Shown here: positions 21,047 through 31,890 of the stretch, in pieces
Layout: every line of letters starts with the position of its first letter
Position numbering within the stretch: position 1 is the first letter of the stretch
Assembly: GCA_024704175.1 (NCBI GenBank)
Contig: CP085629.1
Coordinates: 7,739,501 to 7,803,500 of the forward strand
Direction: 5' to 3'
DNA length: 64,000 bases
DNA from: Paenibacillus sp. P25
Lineage (GTDB): Bacteria; Bacillota; Bacilli; Paenibacillales; NBRC-103111
Program-made: the position numbers and the translations under genes
The notes under the pieces: generated by a model
Databases searched by the model: none
Told to the model about the DNA's origin: nothing
What the model saw: only the letters and a program-made list of their open reading frames with translations

Positions 21047-24000
21047 ATGAAGAGAACAGAATGGTTTAAAAAGTGGAACATCCTGCTGCTCTGCTGGTGC
21101 CTGCTGGTATCCATGCTGGGCGGGGTACTGCCCGTGTATGCGGACGGTGCCGGGAAGGGACAGGTCACGGTTCCTCAAGCGATGGAGGATGCGGCGAGCT
21201 ACATCCAGGCTGTCAACGGCAATGCCGTCACAGACTGGGATGCTTATGCATTGGCTAAGGCCGGGAAGACGGTGCCGGCCTCGTATTTATCATCGGTCAG
21301 CGCCCAACTGCAGCAGAATGGCGGCAAGTACGGCACGGTCACGGACTACGCAAGGGTTGTGCTAGGGGTCAAAGCGGCCGGGGGCAATCCGGAGCAGGTC
21401 GCGGCAGGTTCAGGTTCGGTTAACCTCGTCCAGGGCATCTACAATAGCGATGTGCTGACCGCGCAAGGAACGAACGGGGCGATTTATTCGCTGCTGGCTT
21501 TAAGCGGCGGCAGTTACAATATCCCGTCCAATGCGAAGTGGACACCGGATAAAATTGTGGCGTGGCTGCTCGCGCAGAAGAATACGGACGGCGGCTGGCC
21601 GCTCGCGGCCGGAGGAGCCAGCAGCGGCGTCGATCTGACGGCGTCTGCTGTTGGCGCCCTCTCTCACTACAAGACGCTTAACGGAGTGCAGCAGGCGATC
21701 GATAGCGGGGTACAGTGGCTCGCCTCACATCAGTCGCCCAACGGCGGATTCTCCGAATTCGGAGAAAATTCGGAGAGCACCGCGCAGGTCATTCTCGGGC
21801 TGTCTGCTGCGGGCATCGATGCCCGCGCAGCGCCGGCTTTTCGAAGTCCAGCGGCAACCCGCTGAGCTACCTGTTCGGCTACCGCCAAAGCGACGGCGGG
21901 TTCGCCCATGCACTCGGCGCTACATCCAACATTGGGGCGACCGGGCAAGCGCTGATGGCTTTGGTCGCTTATCAAGCTTTTACCGGCGGGAACAGCGGCA
22001 CGTATGAAGCGGTTCTTACGACCGGCGGCTGGCGGGACGCCTTCCGCAGCGGCGGTAACGGTTCACGTATCAGGCTCGGACGGAGTTATTGCAGAAGGGC
22101 CCGCTACCGCCAGCGGCGCTTATGAAGCGATTATCCAAGTGCTGCGGAATAAGGGGATTTCTTATCAAGAGGACCCGTCAGGTCATATTTTTAATGCGGT
22201 AAAAGACCTCTGGAAAACGAAAGATGCTTATTGGTGGTACAACGTCAAGCGTCAAGGTACGTGGGATTATGCGAACACGAACATTCTCGGATCTTATGAT
22301 TACCAGCTGCGCGGCGGCGATGAAATTTACTTGTATTACAGCAGTTTTGATACCGCATTGGTCAAAGCGGTCACCTTGGACCCGGCATTGCCGATAGCCG
22401 GACAGGCTTTTCAGGTGAAGGTTGAGAAATCGGTATGGAACTGGGTGTACAGCCGGGAGGACGTCACCGTTGCTTCCTCGGTTTATGTGGAGCTGGGCAG
22501 CCAGAAGGTGGAGACAGACAGTAACGGAATAGCGCGGTTCCCGTCAGGCTGCCGGGCGGCACTTATCCGCTCACGATTTCCGCCGACCGGCAGGGGACGG
22601 GCCCGAAGATTGTGCGCGATACCCGGAACATCGAGATCGGGGCCATGATCCAAATTGAAGGCTCGGCCGGCACGTATGCCGTAGGACCGGCCAGCTCGCC
22701 GAATTTGCTGGATAGCGTTCAGCAGCTTTTGACGGCGGGCCAGGTGCCTTTTCAAATCGAGAATGCTTCCTTCGGCAAGTATCTGAAATCAGTCGGAACC
22801 GATGCCAACGCCTGGAGCTATAACGTTTACCGGCAGGGTAAATGGGACAATCCCCAGGTCGGCATGGCGGACTATAAGCTTCAGGCCGGCGATCGCGCGG
22901 TCATCTATTACAGCGGGTACGATGCGAACTGGAATCCGACCACGTACCTGGTCGACTCGGTGACGCTGAATCCCGCGTCGCCGAAAGCGAGCGAATCGTT
23001 TACCGTTACGGTGAAGAAGACGCTTGGATATGACACACCTTCTCCGGCGGCGGGGATTCAACTGAAGCTGGGGGATTTGATCGTTACGACGAACGATCAG
23101 GGATCGGCGACGTTTGCCGGACTGCCCGAGGGCACGTATACGCTGGATATTTCGGGATATGTGACGGGTGCCAGCCCGAAAATCGTTCATACTACGCAAA
23201 AGATCACGATAGCTCCAAGAACCGGTGGAACAACCGGCGGAGTAGTGAGTGGAGGTACCGGGAATCCGGTTGTCTACCTATCCGTCATCGGGGACAGCAA
23301 CAAGGGGACGATTTTGTCTTCGACCACGGTGACTCTACAGAGCGGGGATACGGCTTATTCCATTCTGATCCGCACGCTCGGCGCAGGCCGCGTTCAGTCC
23401 TCGGGCTCCGGAGCGACGGCTTATGTTCAAGGCATTGACGGCTTGAGGGAGTTTGACCGGGGGCCGCTCAGCGGCTGGATGTATGCGGTGAACGGAAGCT
23501 TCCTCGGAACCGGCGCCGATGCTGCGTCGCTGAGGTCCGGCGATAACGTGACATGGCGTTATACGGTGAACGGGGGAGCCGATTTGAATGCCGGAAGCGG
23601 CTCGGGCGGAAGCTATGTCGGAGGCGGCGCCGGCGGGGCTGCGCTCAGCGGCTCGACGCCAACAGATGCGGCTCAGCAGCCTGGGTCTCTCTTATGACAA
23701 CCGGAAACCGGTCAGCGAGGTCGCAAAGTCGGTCCTGGTTGTCAACGCAGATAAGAAAATGACGGCGGATGCCGCTGAAGCGCTGAGGAAAGAGCTGGCG
23801 GATAACCGCGTTGAGCTGAGCAAAACGACGCCGCGGCCGCCGAAACGGTCATTGCCGACAGCAAAGCGGAAATTCAGCTGCAGATCCCGGCGGGAGCGCT
23901 GAAGGACAGCACGGCGATTACGGTAAGCGAGCTTGCCCCGGCTGACCGCAGCGAGCTGGTTTCTCCGATGTATGAGTTCGGCCCGGCGGGACTGACTTTT

Positions 24001-25593
24001 GATAAACCGATACAAATTGCCATCAAAACGCCGATCGCGGCACTAAGTCCGGATCAATTGGCTTTGGCGTGGCTGAATGAGCAGACGGGCGAATGGATCC
24101 CGATTCCGGCTGTAGTGGATGCCGAGACGGGCATCGTGACGGGGCTTGTGAACCATTTTACGAAATTCGCCGTGATCGACCGATCCAAGGTGGCCGGCGC
24201 AGCTGCAGCTTCTGTAGAGACCGGCCCGGCTATTGACCGGGCGGCCAAGTGGCTTCAAAGCGGAGCGCAGCTGAGCGACTGGTCGGCTTATGCGCTCAGC
24301 CGGGCGGGAGTGGCTGTCGGGGCGGATTATCTCGCCTCCGTCGAGACGATGCTGAAGGAAAAGGAAGGCGCGTTCCGCAATGTCACCGACTACGAAAGAC
24401 TGGCGCTGAGCGTCCAGGCGGCCGGCGGCAACCCGGAACAGATCGGCGGCTACAACCTGATTGAGCGCATTTATAATAACGAGCGGATGGAAGTGCAGGG
24501 AAGTAACGGTCCGATTTACGGGCTTCTGGCTTTAAATGCAGGGTCTTACACAATTCCGGGCGATGCCAAGTGGACGACCGGCAAGCTGCTGCAGTGGATT
24601 TTGGACGTGCAGAACGGGGACGGCAGTTGGCCGCTCGTGAAAGGCGAGGAAGGGAACCCCGACCTGACAGGCGCCGCTTTGGCTGCACTTGCTCCTTACA
24701 AGGAACAGGCGGCGGTGAAGAGCGCGATGGACAAGGCGGTGCAGTGGCTCGGCTCCAAGCAGTCGGTGGACGGCGGCTTTGCGCTGAATGGCGTGGAGAA
24801 TACGGAGAGCACCGCGCAGGTGATCTGGGGGCTTACGGTTAGCGGCATCGACCCGGTGAACAGCCCGTATTTCAAGTCCGGAGAGAAAAGCATGCTCGCG
24901 TATTTGCTCGGGCTGCAGCTGGACAGCGGCGCATTCCCGCATATCCGCGGGGAGCGGCCGAAGTGATGGCTACGGAGCAGGCGCTGATGGCGCTGGGCTC
25001 GTACCGGACGTTCTCGAATGCCGCGAAGGTAACGGCTACGGCATATTCTGATCAGGCGGACATTGCGTCCTGGGCGGCGCCATTCGTGCAGAAGGCCGCG
25101 GTCTACCGGATCATGGAAGGGACCGGCGGTACGGTTCCGACCTTTGAGCCGAAAAAGCCGGTGACCCGCGTCCAATTTACGGCCATGCTTGCTGCGGATT
25201 CTGGGCGAATCGCCTGCGTCGGATGGGAAGACAGGCTTTGCCGACGTGGCCTCGGATGCCTGGTATGCGGGCTACGTCGCCAAAGCGGCGGCCAAAGGCA
25301 TCGTACAGGGCGTGAGCGCGGACCGTTTTGCGCCGGATGCCGCTATTTCGCGCCAAGAGATGGCGATCATGCTGGCCAGAGCGCTGCAGCTTAAGGGCGG
25401 CGACGATACCGGTTCGAACGGGTTCCGCGATTTGAATCAGGCTTATGCGGAAGCGGCACCCCTGATCCAGGCCGTTCGGGAAAAAGGGCTGATGGAAGGC
25501 GACGAGCAGGGACGGTTCCTGCCGCTCGATTCGGCGACCCGCGAGATGGCGGCGGTGGTAGCGGTAAGAGCTTACGAATCGGTCAAGAAGTAG
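21047..25593 (+). CDS. Transcobalamin-like SLH surface protein with two alpha-toroids and three DUF4430 domains, frameshifted
   Basis: About 1515 residues after reconstruction. ATG behind GAAGGAGAGGGG, with a signal peptide (KKWNILLLCWCLLVSMLGG...VYA). Order: toroid 1 with prenyltransferase-like repeats (DGGWPL, NGGFSEFGENSESTAQV, DGGFAHALG; to about 22010); DUF4430-a (SGAYEAIIQVL, YWWYNV, GDEIYLYY); DUF4430-b (WSYNVYRQGKWD, GDRAVIYY); DUF4430-c (VYLSVIGDSNKG, YVQGIDGLREFDRGPLSGW, GDNVTWRY); a ZU5-like segment; toroid 2, closely related to toroid 1 (NGPIYGLLAL, DGSWPLV, DGGFAL); three SLH domains (about 25035-25590). Eukaryotic transcobalamin and intrinsic factor combine the same toroid and DUF4430-type beta-domain to hold B12. 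Frame changes lie near 21835, 22040, 22545, 23690, 23828, 24950 and 25192. The predicted role is wall-anchored capture of cobalamin or related corrinoids. Confidence 0.85.
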
Positions 25594-25612
25594 TCATAAA
25601 GGGAAGTTGTTA

Positions 25613-25652
25613 GAAGAGCCCTGCCTTTTAGGGGCTCTTCCTTTCCTTTTTT
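25613..25652 (+). terminator. Terminator after the transcobalamin-like gene
   Basis: GAAGAGCCC pairs with GGGGCTCTTC, followed by CTTTCCTTTTTT. It separates the surface-protein gene from the DUF4430/ECF genes, so the latter either depend on partial read-through or have their own promoter in 25653-25771. I see no second B12 box there. Confidence 0.88.
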
Positions 25653-25771
25653 CGCTGGCGTGGGGATGGACTTTGAAGGCGTCATTTTTCCAGGGGCAGG
25701 TCATACATTGTAAGAATTACGCCTTGAGCGTCCGATTATAAGTGATTTAGAACATACAGGGAGGTCAATAG

Positions 25772-26752
25772 ATGAAAAAGCTATATGTGCTTGGAATCGC
25801 TGCGATGATTGCGCTGTCGGGTCATGCGGCTCTGCGGCTCAGCCGGAGGCGGCGCAGGGCGCGGGGCGACCGGGCGGAGCAGGGGCATCGGCGCAGCAGG
25901 GCGCAGGCCAGCCGGGTGGAGCGGCGTCGGCGGCGCAAGGCGCGGGCCAGCCGGGCGGAGCAGGGGCATCGGCGCAGGGCGCAAGCCAGCAGGGCGTAGC
26001 TGCGTCAGCGGCGCAGGGCGCGGGGCGACCGGGCGGAGCAGGGGCATCGGCGCAGCAGGGCGCGGGCCAGCCGGGCGGAGCAGGGGCATCGGCGCAGGGC
26101 GCGGGCCAGCCGGGCGGAGCAGGGGCGGCGGCGCAGGGCGCGGGGGCGACCGGGCGGAGCAGGGTCGGCGGCACAAGGCGCGGGCCAGCCGGATGGAGCG
26201 GCGTCGGCGGCACAAGGCGCGGGCCAGGTGCCGGCGCCGACCGCGAGCGCGCCCATGCCGCCGGCAAGCGCCGGCCCGACGGCCGCCGCGGTGAAGCCGC
26301 CGGCCGGTGCCGAGCCGCCCGCGGCCGCAAGCACGCCGTCGGTCGCCGGTGCCGCAGCGCCGGAGCCGTCCGGTACGGCCCCGGCCGCGACCGAAGCGCC
26401 CAAGAGCAGCACGCTGAACATCAGCATCACCGGGGACGCGAAGCGCGGCGTCATTCTAAAAGAAACCTCCGTGCCCTACAAGGAAGGGACCACCGTGCTC
26501 GACGTGCTCAAGCAGGTCACCAAGGAGAACAAAATTCAAATGGAATTCCAAGGTAAAGGAACCTACGCCTACGTGCAGGGAATCGACAACTTGTATGAAT
26601 TTGACGGCGGCCCGAAGAGCGGCTGGGTCTATAAGGTGAACGGCAAGGCGCCCGGCGAAGGCGCCGGCTCTTATAAGCTGTCGGCCGGAGACAAGGTCGA
26701 ATGGCTGTATACGCTCAATCTGGGTGAAGACGTAGGGGCGAAAATGAAATGA
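25772..26752 (+). CDS. DUF4430 lipoprotein with Ala/Gly/Gln/Pro-rich stalk, frameshifted
   Basis: About 326 residues. ATG behind GGGAGG. The N-terminus MKKLYVLGIAAMIALSG continues, after a shift near 25821, as SCGSAAQPEAAQ, giving a lipoprotein-like signal with Cys near residue 20. A stalk of GAGQPGGAGASAQ-type repeats (about 25840-26225) reads in frame 1 and returns to the original frame near 26145. A Pro/Ala-rich segment and one DUF4430 domain follow (LNISITGDAKRGVILK, TYAYVQGIDNLYEFDGGPKS, GWVYKVNG, GDKVEWLYTLNLG), very similar to DUF4430-c of the upstream surface protein. The stop overlaps the EcfT start (ATGA). Predicted: a membrane-anchored receptor passing the ligand from the wall protein to the ECF transporter (inference). 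Confidence 0.82.
25840..26225 (+). repeat. GC-rich imperfect repeats encoding the lipoprotein stalk
   Basis: About ten imperfect units of roughly 33-39 bp (core GGCGCGGGCCAGCCGGGCGG followed by AGCAGGGGCATCGGCGCAG) encode (Q)GAGQPGGAGASAQ. Very high GC and near identity make the block prone to slippage. The two compensating frame changes at its edges may be sequencing or real slippage events. Confidence 0.85.
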
Positions 26753-27635
26753 GCAGCGGCTTTCGGTCCTTTCACCCGTTCCCCTGCTTTTTCTATTATA
26801 TCGGTGCCATGGTGCTCGGCATGATGGTAAGCCATCCGGTATACATAGCCACTCTCCTGCTGCTTCTGGTGCTGCTGACTGTCCTGAACCGGGAGCTTCC
26901 GGCTCTATTAGGCCTGCTGAAATTTTATCTTCCCATAGGCCTGCTGTATGCGCTGATCAATCCGCTGTTTTCCCACCGGGGACGGCATATATTGTTTTAT
27001 TTCTGGGATCAGCCGGTGACGCTGGAGTCGCTGGCTTACGGTCTTTTTCGATGGTCAGCCTGCTGCTCCTTCTTGTTCTGTTCGTTTCGTATAATGCCGT
27101 GATCTCCCCTCGAGGTTCTTATATTTGTTCGGTTCGCTGTTTCCGAAGACCGCGCTGCTCATTGTGATGTCCATGCGGTTTGTTCCGTCGCTGAAGCACC
27201 GGCTTGCCGAGATTGCCTCCGTTCAGAGAATGAAGGGAGTCGACCCGGGACACGGCGACCTGCGCAAGCGGACGACGGACGGCATGAAGTCGCTGCAAAT
27301 TTTGCTGACCCTCAGTCTGGAGGAAGCGCTGCAGACGGCCGATGCAATGAAAGCGAAAGGGTACGGCTCGGGCTCCCGCGGGCGGTATGAGGAATTCGTA
27401 ATGCGCTCCCGGGATTGGGGGGCTCTTGGCGGCTCTCCTTACGCTGTTTGCAGGCGGTGTGATTTTTCGTTTTCTCGGTTACGGGACTTACCGGATATTC
27501 CCTTCGCTGGGACCGGTAACGATGCAGGGCTGGGAGCCGCTGGCATACGGATGCTTTACGCTTTTTGCCGCGTTGCCCGTGCTGATTGAAGCTAAGGAGG
27601 TATGTCTATGGCGCTCTTGGACATCCAAGAATTAA
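26749..27635 (+). CDS. ecfT: ECF transporter transmembrane component EcfT, frameshifted
   Basis: About 295 residues after joining segments. ATG overlaps the stop of the lipoprotein gene by four bases. Hydrophobic helices come early (YYIGAMVLGMMVSHPVYIAT, LKFYLPIGLLYALINPLF), then SMVSLLLLLVLFVSYNAVIS, the conserved FLYLFGSLFPKTALLIVMSM and RFVPSLKHRLAEI, and the coupling-helix motifs QRMKG and MKAKGYG that contact the ATPases (ARG-like motifs of EcfT). A last helix pair ends ...LIEAKE. Frame changes lie near 27047, 27118 and 27416. Its end overlaps the start of the ATPase gene. EcfT joins the ATPases to the substrate-binding S subunit in the membrane. Confidence 0.85.
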
Positions 27636-29237
27636 GCTTTCTCTATCCAGCGGGGAGCAGGCGGTGCTGGAGCGGATCCATCTGAAGGTGGAGTCGGGCG
27701 AGTTCGTGCTCCTGTGCGGCGCCTCAGGTCTGCGGCAAAACGACGCTGCTCCGCCAGATCAAGAAGGAGCTGGCGCCTGTGGGTTTTCGAAGCGGGGAAG
27801 TACTGTTCCAAGGCAAGCCGCTTTCGTCGTATGACGACCGGTATCTTGCGAGAAATATCGGGATGGTGCAGCAGAGTCCGGAAAACCAGACGGTCACGGA
27901 CCGGGTGCTGTCCGAGCTTGTTTTTCCAATGGAAAATGTCGGGTTCGAGTCCGGGCTGATGCGGCGGCGGGCGGCAGAGCTGTCTCATTATTTCGGGCTC
28001 GATTCCCTGCTCGGCAAGCAGGTGCATGAACTGTCCGGCGGGCAAAAGCAGCTTGTGCAGCTCGCCTCCGTATTGGCCTTGCAGCCGAAGCCGCTGCTGC
28101 TCGACGAACCGACGGCGCAGCTCGATCCGCTGGCCGCGCGCGAGCTGATTCAGCCGCTGGAGCGGATCAATCACGATCTCGGACTCACGATCATTGTCGC
28201 TGAACACCGCTACGAGGAGCTGCTTCCGGTCGTGGACCGGGTGGTCGCCATGGAGAACGGATCGATCCGTCATATCGGAACGCCGCGTGAGGTGCTTCGC
28301 GCCTTTTGGTCGGACAAGAGCGGCGGATGGAGCGATTTCGTCCCGCCGATTCCGAAGCTGTTCCTGCAGAGCCAAGGGAATAAGAGTGAAGAACTCCCCC
28401 TCACCGTAAAAGAAGCACGGAGGCAGCTGCGGCGTTTAGCCTCGTCCGAGCCGCCGGAGGTCCTGATGCCCGGCGCCGCCGATCCGGCAGATGTTAAACC
28501 CGTCCTGCTGGAATGCAGGGACCTCATCTTCCAATACACGGCTGCAGATGCCCGGCCGGTGCTCCGGAATGCCTCGCTTCGCGTACATGCGGGAGAGGTG
28601 CTGGCCATCCTGGGCGCCAACGGCTCCGGCAAAACGACGCCTGCTGAAGGCGATGGCCGGAATCCTGAAGCCGCAGAAGGGCAAGATCCTCCTGCAGGGG
28701 AAGGAGCTCGGCAAATGGAAACCGCATGAGCGTTCGGCGCAGATCGGATATTTGCATCAAAATCCGCTTACTTATTTTATAGAGGAAACGGTGGAGCTGG
28801 AGCCGCGGCAGGCCGCGGCCCGGGGAAGACATATAGGGGCGGAGGCCGCCAAGGAAACCGCCGACATCGTAGACCTGCTGGGTCTTGCCCATGTGCTGGA
28901 CCGCCATCCTTACGATCTCAGTGAAGGGGAGCGCCAGCTTGCGGCACTGGCGGCCGTGCTCATGACAAGCCCCATGCTCCTGCTGCTCGACGAGCCAACC
29001 AAAGGACTCGACGCCTCCGCCAAGCGCAGGTGGGGCGAGCGGCTGCGGGAGCTTCAGGGCATGGGCCAAACGGTGGTCATGGTCACGCACGACGTGGAAT
29101 TCGCCGCGGCTTACGCGACCCGCTGCGCAATGATGTTCGACGGGATGCTCGCGGCAGGCGGCGCGCCGGAGCCCTTTTTCCGCGATAACCTGTATTATAC
29201 GACGGCCATGAGCCAACTGATGAGGGGGGATCTGTAA
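27608..29237 (+). CDS. Fused ECF ATPase EcfA-EcfA' (two ABC domains), frameshifted
   Basis: About 540 residues with two complete ABC cassettes. The second of two nearby ATGs is chosen because AAGGAGG is seven bases before it. First cassette: reconstructed Walker A GASGCGKTT, Q-loop VQQSPENQTV, signature LSGGQKQLVQLA, Walker B LLLDEPTAQLD, H-loop VAEHR. Second cassette: Walker A GANGSGKTT, Q-loop LHQNP, signature LSEGERQLAALA, Walker B LLLLDEPTKGLD, H-loop VTHDVEF. Most ECF systems encode EcfA and EcfA' separately; here they are one chain, as in some dedicated (group I) systems. Frame changes lie near 27650, 27731 and 28640. It powers vitamin import at the inner face of the membrane. Confidence 0.87.
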
Positions 29238-29930
29238 TGACCCGGGCTAAGATCGCCTTCGGCGTCGTGCTGCTCCTCTTCTTCGGTGCGCTGGCCTACA
29301 CGGCTTGGGCGTCCGACGAGCAGTATCTGCCTATCGCCTTATTTCTGGTGTGCGCGTCGATGATCCCTTTTTTAGCCGCTTTGAACGACGCACACTTCAG
29401 GCACGGGAAATCGTGCTGGTGGCCGTATTGTCCGCCATCGCTGCGGTCGGCCGCGTTCCCTTCGCTGCGCGCCAAGCGTACAGCCCACCTCGTTCGTCAT
29501 TATCGTCTCCGCCCTAGTCTTCGGTTCTGAAACCGGCTTTATGATCGGAGCGGTGGCCGCCTTGGTCTCCAATATGTTCCTGGGACAGGGCCCTTGGACG
29601 CCTTGGCAAATGTTCTCCTGGGGCATGATCGGCTGGACGGCGGGGCATTTGTATCGGTGGAGTCTCCTGAAAAGCCGTCTGCTGCTGATAGCTTTTGGAT
29701 TCGCGTGGGGATTTTTGTTCGGATGGATCATGAATATCTGGTTCCTTGCGAACATGGGGCAGGACCTGACCTGGGCCTCCGTCGCGGCCGCCTTCGCTTC
29801 GAGCTTTTATTTCGATTTGGCGCACGCACTCTGCAATGTGTTTTTCCTGGCTGTTCTGGGACCGGGGTGGACGAAAATTTTGCAGCGGTATAAACGGAAA
29901 TACGGACTGCTGGAAGCCGGCGGCGGCTGA
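29237..29930 (+). CDS. ECF transporter substrate-binding (S) component, predicted cobalamin type, frameshifted
   Basis: About 230 residues. TAATG overlap with the ATPase gene. After an N-terminal helix pair the conserved S-component core reads EIVLVAVLSAIAAVGRVPFA, then PSVQPTSFVIIVSALVFGSE, GFMIGAVAALVSNMFLGQGP and WTPWQMFSWGMIGWTAG, followed by two more helices. Frame changes lie near 29384 and 29470. The QPTSF and QGPWTPWQM motifs are those of an ECF S-family I associate with cobalamin (CbrT-like), but the substrate call rests mainly on the B12 riboswitch and transcobalamin-like neighbours. Last gene of the ECF cluster. Confidence 0.8.
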
Positions 29931-30084
29931 TTCTTCTCTCCGAATACCGGGTAATTCTGGACAGGCGAAAATATCCCCGAAATCCGTTTGATTTTTCCTG
30001 AAGCCGCCGGGCTGATTTCTTGTTATGATCTAAGGGAGGCCCTGTTAGCATCAGGGTGAATCGAAAGGTAAGGGGAAACGTCGG

Positions 30085-31890
30085 ATGTGGCTGAAAAAGA
30101 GCTTGTTCGCAAAATTACTCGTCGGCATGCTGATCTCGGCGGTCGTTCCTTTGTCGCTGTCCATCGCTATTTCATATAGTACCACCTCGCGTTCCGTGGA
30201 AAGGCAGGTCATTGAGCTGAACCAGAATACGATGGACAGCGGGATGGACAACATCAAGCGGTACCTGGATGACCTGAACCATCTCTCGGTTTCCTTCTAC
30301 CGCGACCAGACGCTGATGCGGTACCTGGCATCGAAGGAAATCGTCCCCTTCCAGACGTTATACATGACGGACCAACTGACGGGGATCTATAACAGTCGCC
30401 CGGAGTTTCGCGCCGTTCGTTATGTAAGCGCTTTGACCGGAGAAATCGTCAGCAAATCGGATATCGGCCAGGTCGGTCTCAGCATTCCAGCGCCGCCCGT
30501 TCCTCCGATGCCGAAAGACGAGACGGCGGGCTGGGACGCCAATCAAAGATATGAAACGGCCTCCATCGGCAGGGTACGGGTGCTGGCCTTTCATAAGCCG
30601 ATCATCGACTATCCGCGCCCGGATGTGCTGGGTATGCTTTCTTTCTATGTGGGCCTGGATGAGATCAAGAAGCTGATTCGTCCTTTGTCCGCGGCCAATC
30701 CGTCCGAAGGGGAAACGATTTTCCTCTACATCCGCGATGATTTGAAGTCGCTGCACGTTTCGGGCGACGGCCCGCTTCCCGAAGGGCTGGACGGCGGCCG
30801 GGACCTGAAGCTGGAAGGAAGCCGAGGCTCCTTCAGCGGCAAATGGGACGGGCGGAACGGCGTATTTATCTATGTGCGGGACCAATATATGGACCTGCCG
30901 CTGACGATGGTCAAATTCGTCCCTGCCGCCGCCGTCAACGAATCGGCCAACCGGACGCTGAACCGGTCGCTGATTATCCAATTTATCGCCGTGGCCTTCG
31001 TCCTCGTGCTCGCGGCTATCTTATCCTACCGGACGATCGCACCGGTGAAGAGGTCGCTGCGGAGCATCGCCAGGGTCGAAACCGGCAACTTCGAGCTCGG
31101 TCCCGCCACCGGGCGCACGGATGAACTCGGCGTGCTGGAGCACCGTTTTCATACGATGGTACGCAATTTGGACGACCTGATGAACCGCGAGTACCGGAAC
31201 CGGCTGGAATTGTCGACGGCCCGGCTCAAGATGCTGCAGGCTCAGATCAATCCGCACTTTTTATACAACACCCTGCAGTCGATCGGAACGCTTGCGCTCC
31301 GTCACGGTTCCGAGGAAATCAGCGATAAGATCGCCGAGCTGGGCGCGATTCTGCGCTACAGCATGGACCTGGAATCGGAGACCGTGCCGCCGCAGGCGGA
31401 AATTCGGCATATCGAGCATTATTTGTCGCTGCAGACGGGACGGTTCAAGAACAGGCTGTCCTATACGATGTCCTGCCCTGCCGAGGCCTTGCATGTGCAG
31501 GTACCGAAGATGATCCTGCGCAGCCGCTCGTGGAGAACAGCATCATCCATGGGATGGAGAAAGGGAAGGGGACCGGAACCGTTCATATCGGGATCGAGCT
31601 GCAGACGCACCGGCTCTGCATCCGCGTCATGGATAACGGCAAGGGGATGGAGCCCGCCGTGCTGGAACGCATCCGGAGGGAATACGCCGAGCGTCAGCTG
31701 CACAGCGGGCAGGAGCGCGGCATCGGGCTGATCAACGTGCTGCAGCGGCTTGCGTCTTTATTACGATCCGGGATTCGAATGGGACATTCAGAGCACGCCG
31801 TATGAAGCTACCGTCATTTCGCTTCGTCTGCCGCTGAACCATATAAGCGAGAGGGGGCCCAAGCATGAAGATATTGATCGCCGACGATGA
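30085..31890 (+). CDS. YesM-type sensor histidine kinase, frameshifted
   Basis: About 600 residues. N-terminal membrane helix (LFAKLLVGMLISAVVPLSLS), an extracellular cache-like sensor of about 270 residues, a second helix (IIQFIAVAFVLVLAAILSY), HAMP, then the His_kinase domain with the phospho-His motif QAQINPHFLYNTLQSIG and an HATPase domain (QPLVENSIIHGMEKG, DNGKGM, ERGIGLINV). Frame changes lie near 31524 and 31758. The true end at 31890 overlaps the start of the response regulator by 26 bases. Such kinases sense extracellular sugars or their binding proteins and pair with AraC-type regulators; the neighbouring ABC importer is the likely target. Confidence 0.88.

Noticed and set aside
21047..25593. 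Terpene cyclase or prenyltransferase suggested by the toroid repeats
   Set aside because: The DxDD/QW-type catalytic features of squalene cyclases are absent, the protein is exported with SLH domains, and the DUF4430 plus B12-riboswitch context fits a transcobalamin-like binder.
25653..25771. A second cobalamin riboswitch before the DUF4430/ECF genes
   Set aside because: No B12 box or aptamer core is present in this 119-base gap.
25840..26225. Regularly spaced GC-rich repeats that could be mistaken for a CRISPR-like array
   Set aside because: Units are contiguous, imperfect, keep a three-base period and encode a low-complexity Ala/Gly/Gln/Pro stalk; there are no unique spacers and no cas genes.
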